From NCBI GenBank assembly GCA_027064085.1, contig JAMOQH010000051.1:1-16112 (forward strand): a stretch of DNA of 16,112 nt. The letters are read 5' to 3'. Shown one piece after another: positions 14,618 to 16,112 of the stretch (the first letter of the stretch is position 1; the number at the start of each line of letters is the position of its first letter). The position numbers were made by a program, and so were the translations under genes. The notes below the pieces were generated by a model. The model did not search any database, was not told where the DNA came from, and saw only the letters and a program-made list of their open reading frames with translations. The stretch is from a bacterium. Lineage in GTDB: Bacteria; UBP6; JAFGXH01.

Positions 14618-16112
14618 TTACGGCCTTTGCCAATTAACTTTAATGTTACTTAAACTAGGTTTATCATCATTTGTTGCACCAATACTCATTACAACTTCAA
14701 TTTGAATAAATCTTCCTATTGGAGTATTTCCACTTGGCCATGTTAAATATTCACCTGATGTTGTTACAAAATTACTCCATTCTGGAGAATTTGGATCTGT
14801 GTCGTTTAATAAAAAGTAATTTCTATTATTTGAAACTCTTGCTCTAATTTTTATACTTGAACCATTTGGAGTTGAACCTGTCCATGAAATACTATCATAT
14901 TTGGCACTACTTCTTTTCGTATCAACTATTGTTTTAAAACTTCCACTAGGTGAAACAATGTTTCTTAAATTGAAACCAGTTAAATCAGAGTATGAATATG
15001 GAGCCGTTCCTGTATTTTGTCGCCCTTTCTCCGTTCCATCTTGATTTAATTCAACAGCTTGACCACTTGATGAATCTCTGTTGATTACCCATACTTCATC
15101 TTCACTGTCAACACCTATACCAATAGGGGAGCTACCTTTAGAAGAATAACTTCCTAGCTGGTTACCGTTTGAGTTGAATTTACCAACTTTATTAGAGCCA
15201 CTAAATGCACACCAAATATTACCTTGGCTATCAGTTGCAATACCTCTACCATTACCGCCACCATTAAATGAATGGTTAGTGATAGTTATTGAGTCATTAG
15301 CTTCATTATAAACTAATTCATTGATTCCTCCATTTCCCCAGCCTCCATACCAAACATGGTCGTTACTGTCTATAACTATACCATAAGTCTGAACTTCAGT
15401 ACCATTAGAGAATTGCATAGTATATTGACTAAAAAAGCCATTGTCTCCTGGATTTTTATTTGTGTTTATTCGTAAGACTTTTCTTGTGTTACCATTATAA
15501 CTATCATCTAATCTTGAGCTCCATAAGTAACCTCTACTATCTATTGCCAATCCATATATAGGAACTCCTGATTGATATGGAAAACCTTGAAACACAGTTC
15601 CTGTAGGAGATATTTTATAAACTGCACCATCATAAGAGCCCATAGTATGTCTTAATGCAAAGCAACCAACCCATGCATTTCCGTTTCTGTCTATTGCTAC
15701 ACCTCTAGGAGCACAATCTGTATGTAAATTTACCGTAAATGCCAGTGAACCATCTGCGTTTAATTTAGTAACATTATGGCTACTTCTATTTGCAACCCAA
15801 ACAGAACCATCTCTTTCAACTGCTGTTCTTGATGGATTATCTCCAACTGGAAATGTACCCTCATTTGCTCTTGTTTTGGTATTTATTTTCGTAACAGTAT
15901 CATCTGCACTATTAGCAATCCAAATGTAGTCATTTTGTATAGTGGAACTATCCAGAGTTAATTTATTTGGGTCATCTGGGTCAGTACCAATACCATCATA
16001 ATCATTGTCATCATCAATAAGGTCATCATTTACATTGTTTAGACATGAAGGATAATCAGCACTGTTTTCATTACATTCGGGTGTATCTGTACCTATATTT
16101 ATTTCATAGCAA
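14618..16112 (-). CDS. Secreted/surface NHL-like beta-propeller protein, C-terminal part (runs off right edge)
   Basis: The minus-strand frame is open from the right edge (codon at 16111) to the TAA at 14618, giving 497 residues without the N-terminus; an internal ATG at 15643 is not the start. The first part seen has scattered Cys and an acidic run IDDDNDYDGIGTDPDDP, like thrombospondin type 3 or MopE-type calcium sites. Then follow about six propeller-blade repeats with the pattern G-(I/V)-A-x-D-x-x-G-x-(V/I/A)-W: PSRTAVERDGSVWVANR, RGVAIDRNGNAWVG, YGLAIDSRGYLWSS, RGIATDSQGNIWCA, IGIGVDSEDEVWVINR. This fits NHL / Virginiamycin B lyase-like propellers. The last 110 residues form a beta-sandwich-like domain ending VNWQRP. 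An extracellular adhesion or ligand-binding role is inferred. It appears less AT-biased than the operon downstream. Confidence 0.85.
   Translation of the reverse strand, partial: CYEINIGTDTPECNENSADYPSCLNNVNDDLIDDDNDYDGIGTDPDDPNKLTLDSSTIQNDYIWIANSADDTVTKINTKTRANEGTFPVGDNPSRTAVERDGSVWVANRSSHNVTKLNADGSLAFTVNLHTDCAPRGVAIDRNGNAWVGCFALRHTMGSYDGAVYKISPTGTVFQGFPYQSGVPIYGLAIDSRGYLWSSRLDDSYNGNTRKVLRINTNKNPGDNGFFSQYTMQFSNGTEVQTYGIVIDSNDHVWYGGWGNGGINELVYNEANDSITITNHSFNGGGNGRGIATDSQGNIWCAFSGSNKVGKFNSNGNQLGSYSSKGSSPIGIGVDSEDEVWVINRDSSSGQAVELNQDGTEKGRQNTGTAPYSYSDLTGFNLRNIVSPSGSFKTIVDTKRSSAKYDSISWTGSTPNGSSIKIRARVSNNRNYFLLNDTDPNSPEWSNFVTTSGEYLTWPSGNTPIGRFIQIEVVMSIGATNDDKPSLSNIKVNWQRP

Overview
The window is strongly AT-rich and gene-dense. 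It carries a myxobacterial-type Ser/Thr kinase with PEGA repeats, cysteine-rich lipoproteins, an LPP20/FlgT-like/FecR envelope operon and a large calcium-binding/NHL-type surface protein. Together these point to a Gram-negative bacterium of the Myxococcota or wider 'deltaproteobacterial' groups, with unusually low GC. This placement is inference from gene style; there is no rRNA or tRNA in the window to test it.

Left part (1-4406, all genes on the minus strand). A Cys-rich lipoprotein runs off the left edge. Next to it is a decayed Cys-rich gene with no start codon and a frameshift. Then comes a tight operon, read right to left: tryptophanase (tnaA), a fused aminodeoxychorismate synthase component I/lyase (pabB-pabC), and the glutamine amidotransferase subunit (pabA). 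The three genes are separated by 1 bp and a 4-bp overlap. The operon links tryptophan breakdown to indole, pyruvate and ammonia with p-aminobenzoate (folate precursor) synthesis.

Middle part (4407-10362). A divergent intergenic region holds good candidate sigma70-like promoters for tnaA and for an 856-aa membrane Ser/Thr kinase with several periplasmic PEGA modules. A small minus-strand gene converges on the kinase, and their stop codons overlap. Next is a three-gene plus-strand operon for exported proteins: LPP20-like, FlgT-like and FecR-domain. No flagellar gene is nearby, so a non-flagellar envelope role is likely. A run of eight G residues forms the ribosome binding site between its first two genes.

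Right part (10388-16112, minus strand). A five-gene, translationally coupled operon encodes a STAS antagonist, an RsbW-like HATPase, a membrane-anchored coiled-coil protein, an exported protein with an Ig-like region and a CxxC motif, and a 552-aa coiled-coil protein. Three of its four junctions use the same 8-nt ATGNNTAA overlap. It looks like a partner-switching regulatory pair joined to an envelope-spanning set of unknown proteins, and it is the best candidate here for an undescribed system. At the right edge is the C-terminal half of a secreted beta-propeller (NHL-like) protein. I saw no CRISPR array, tRNA, rRNA or insertion sequence.
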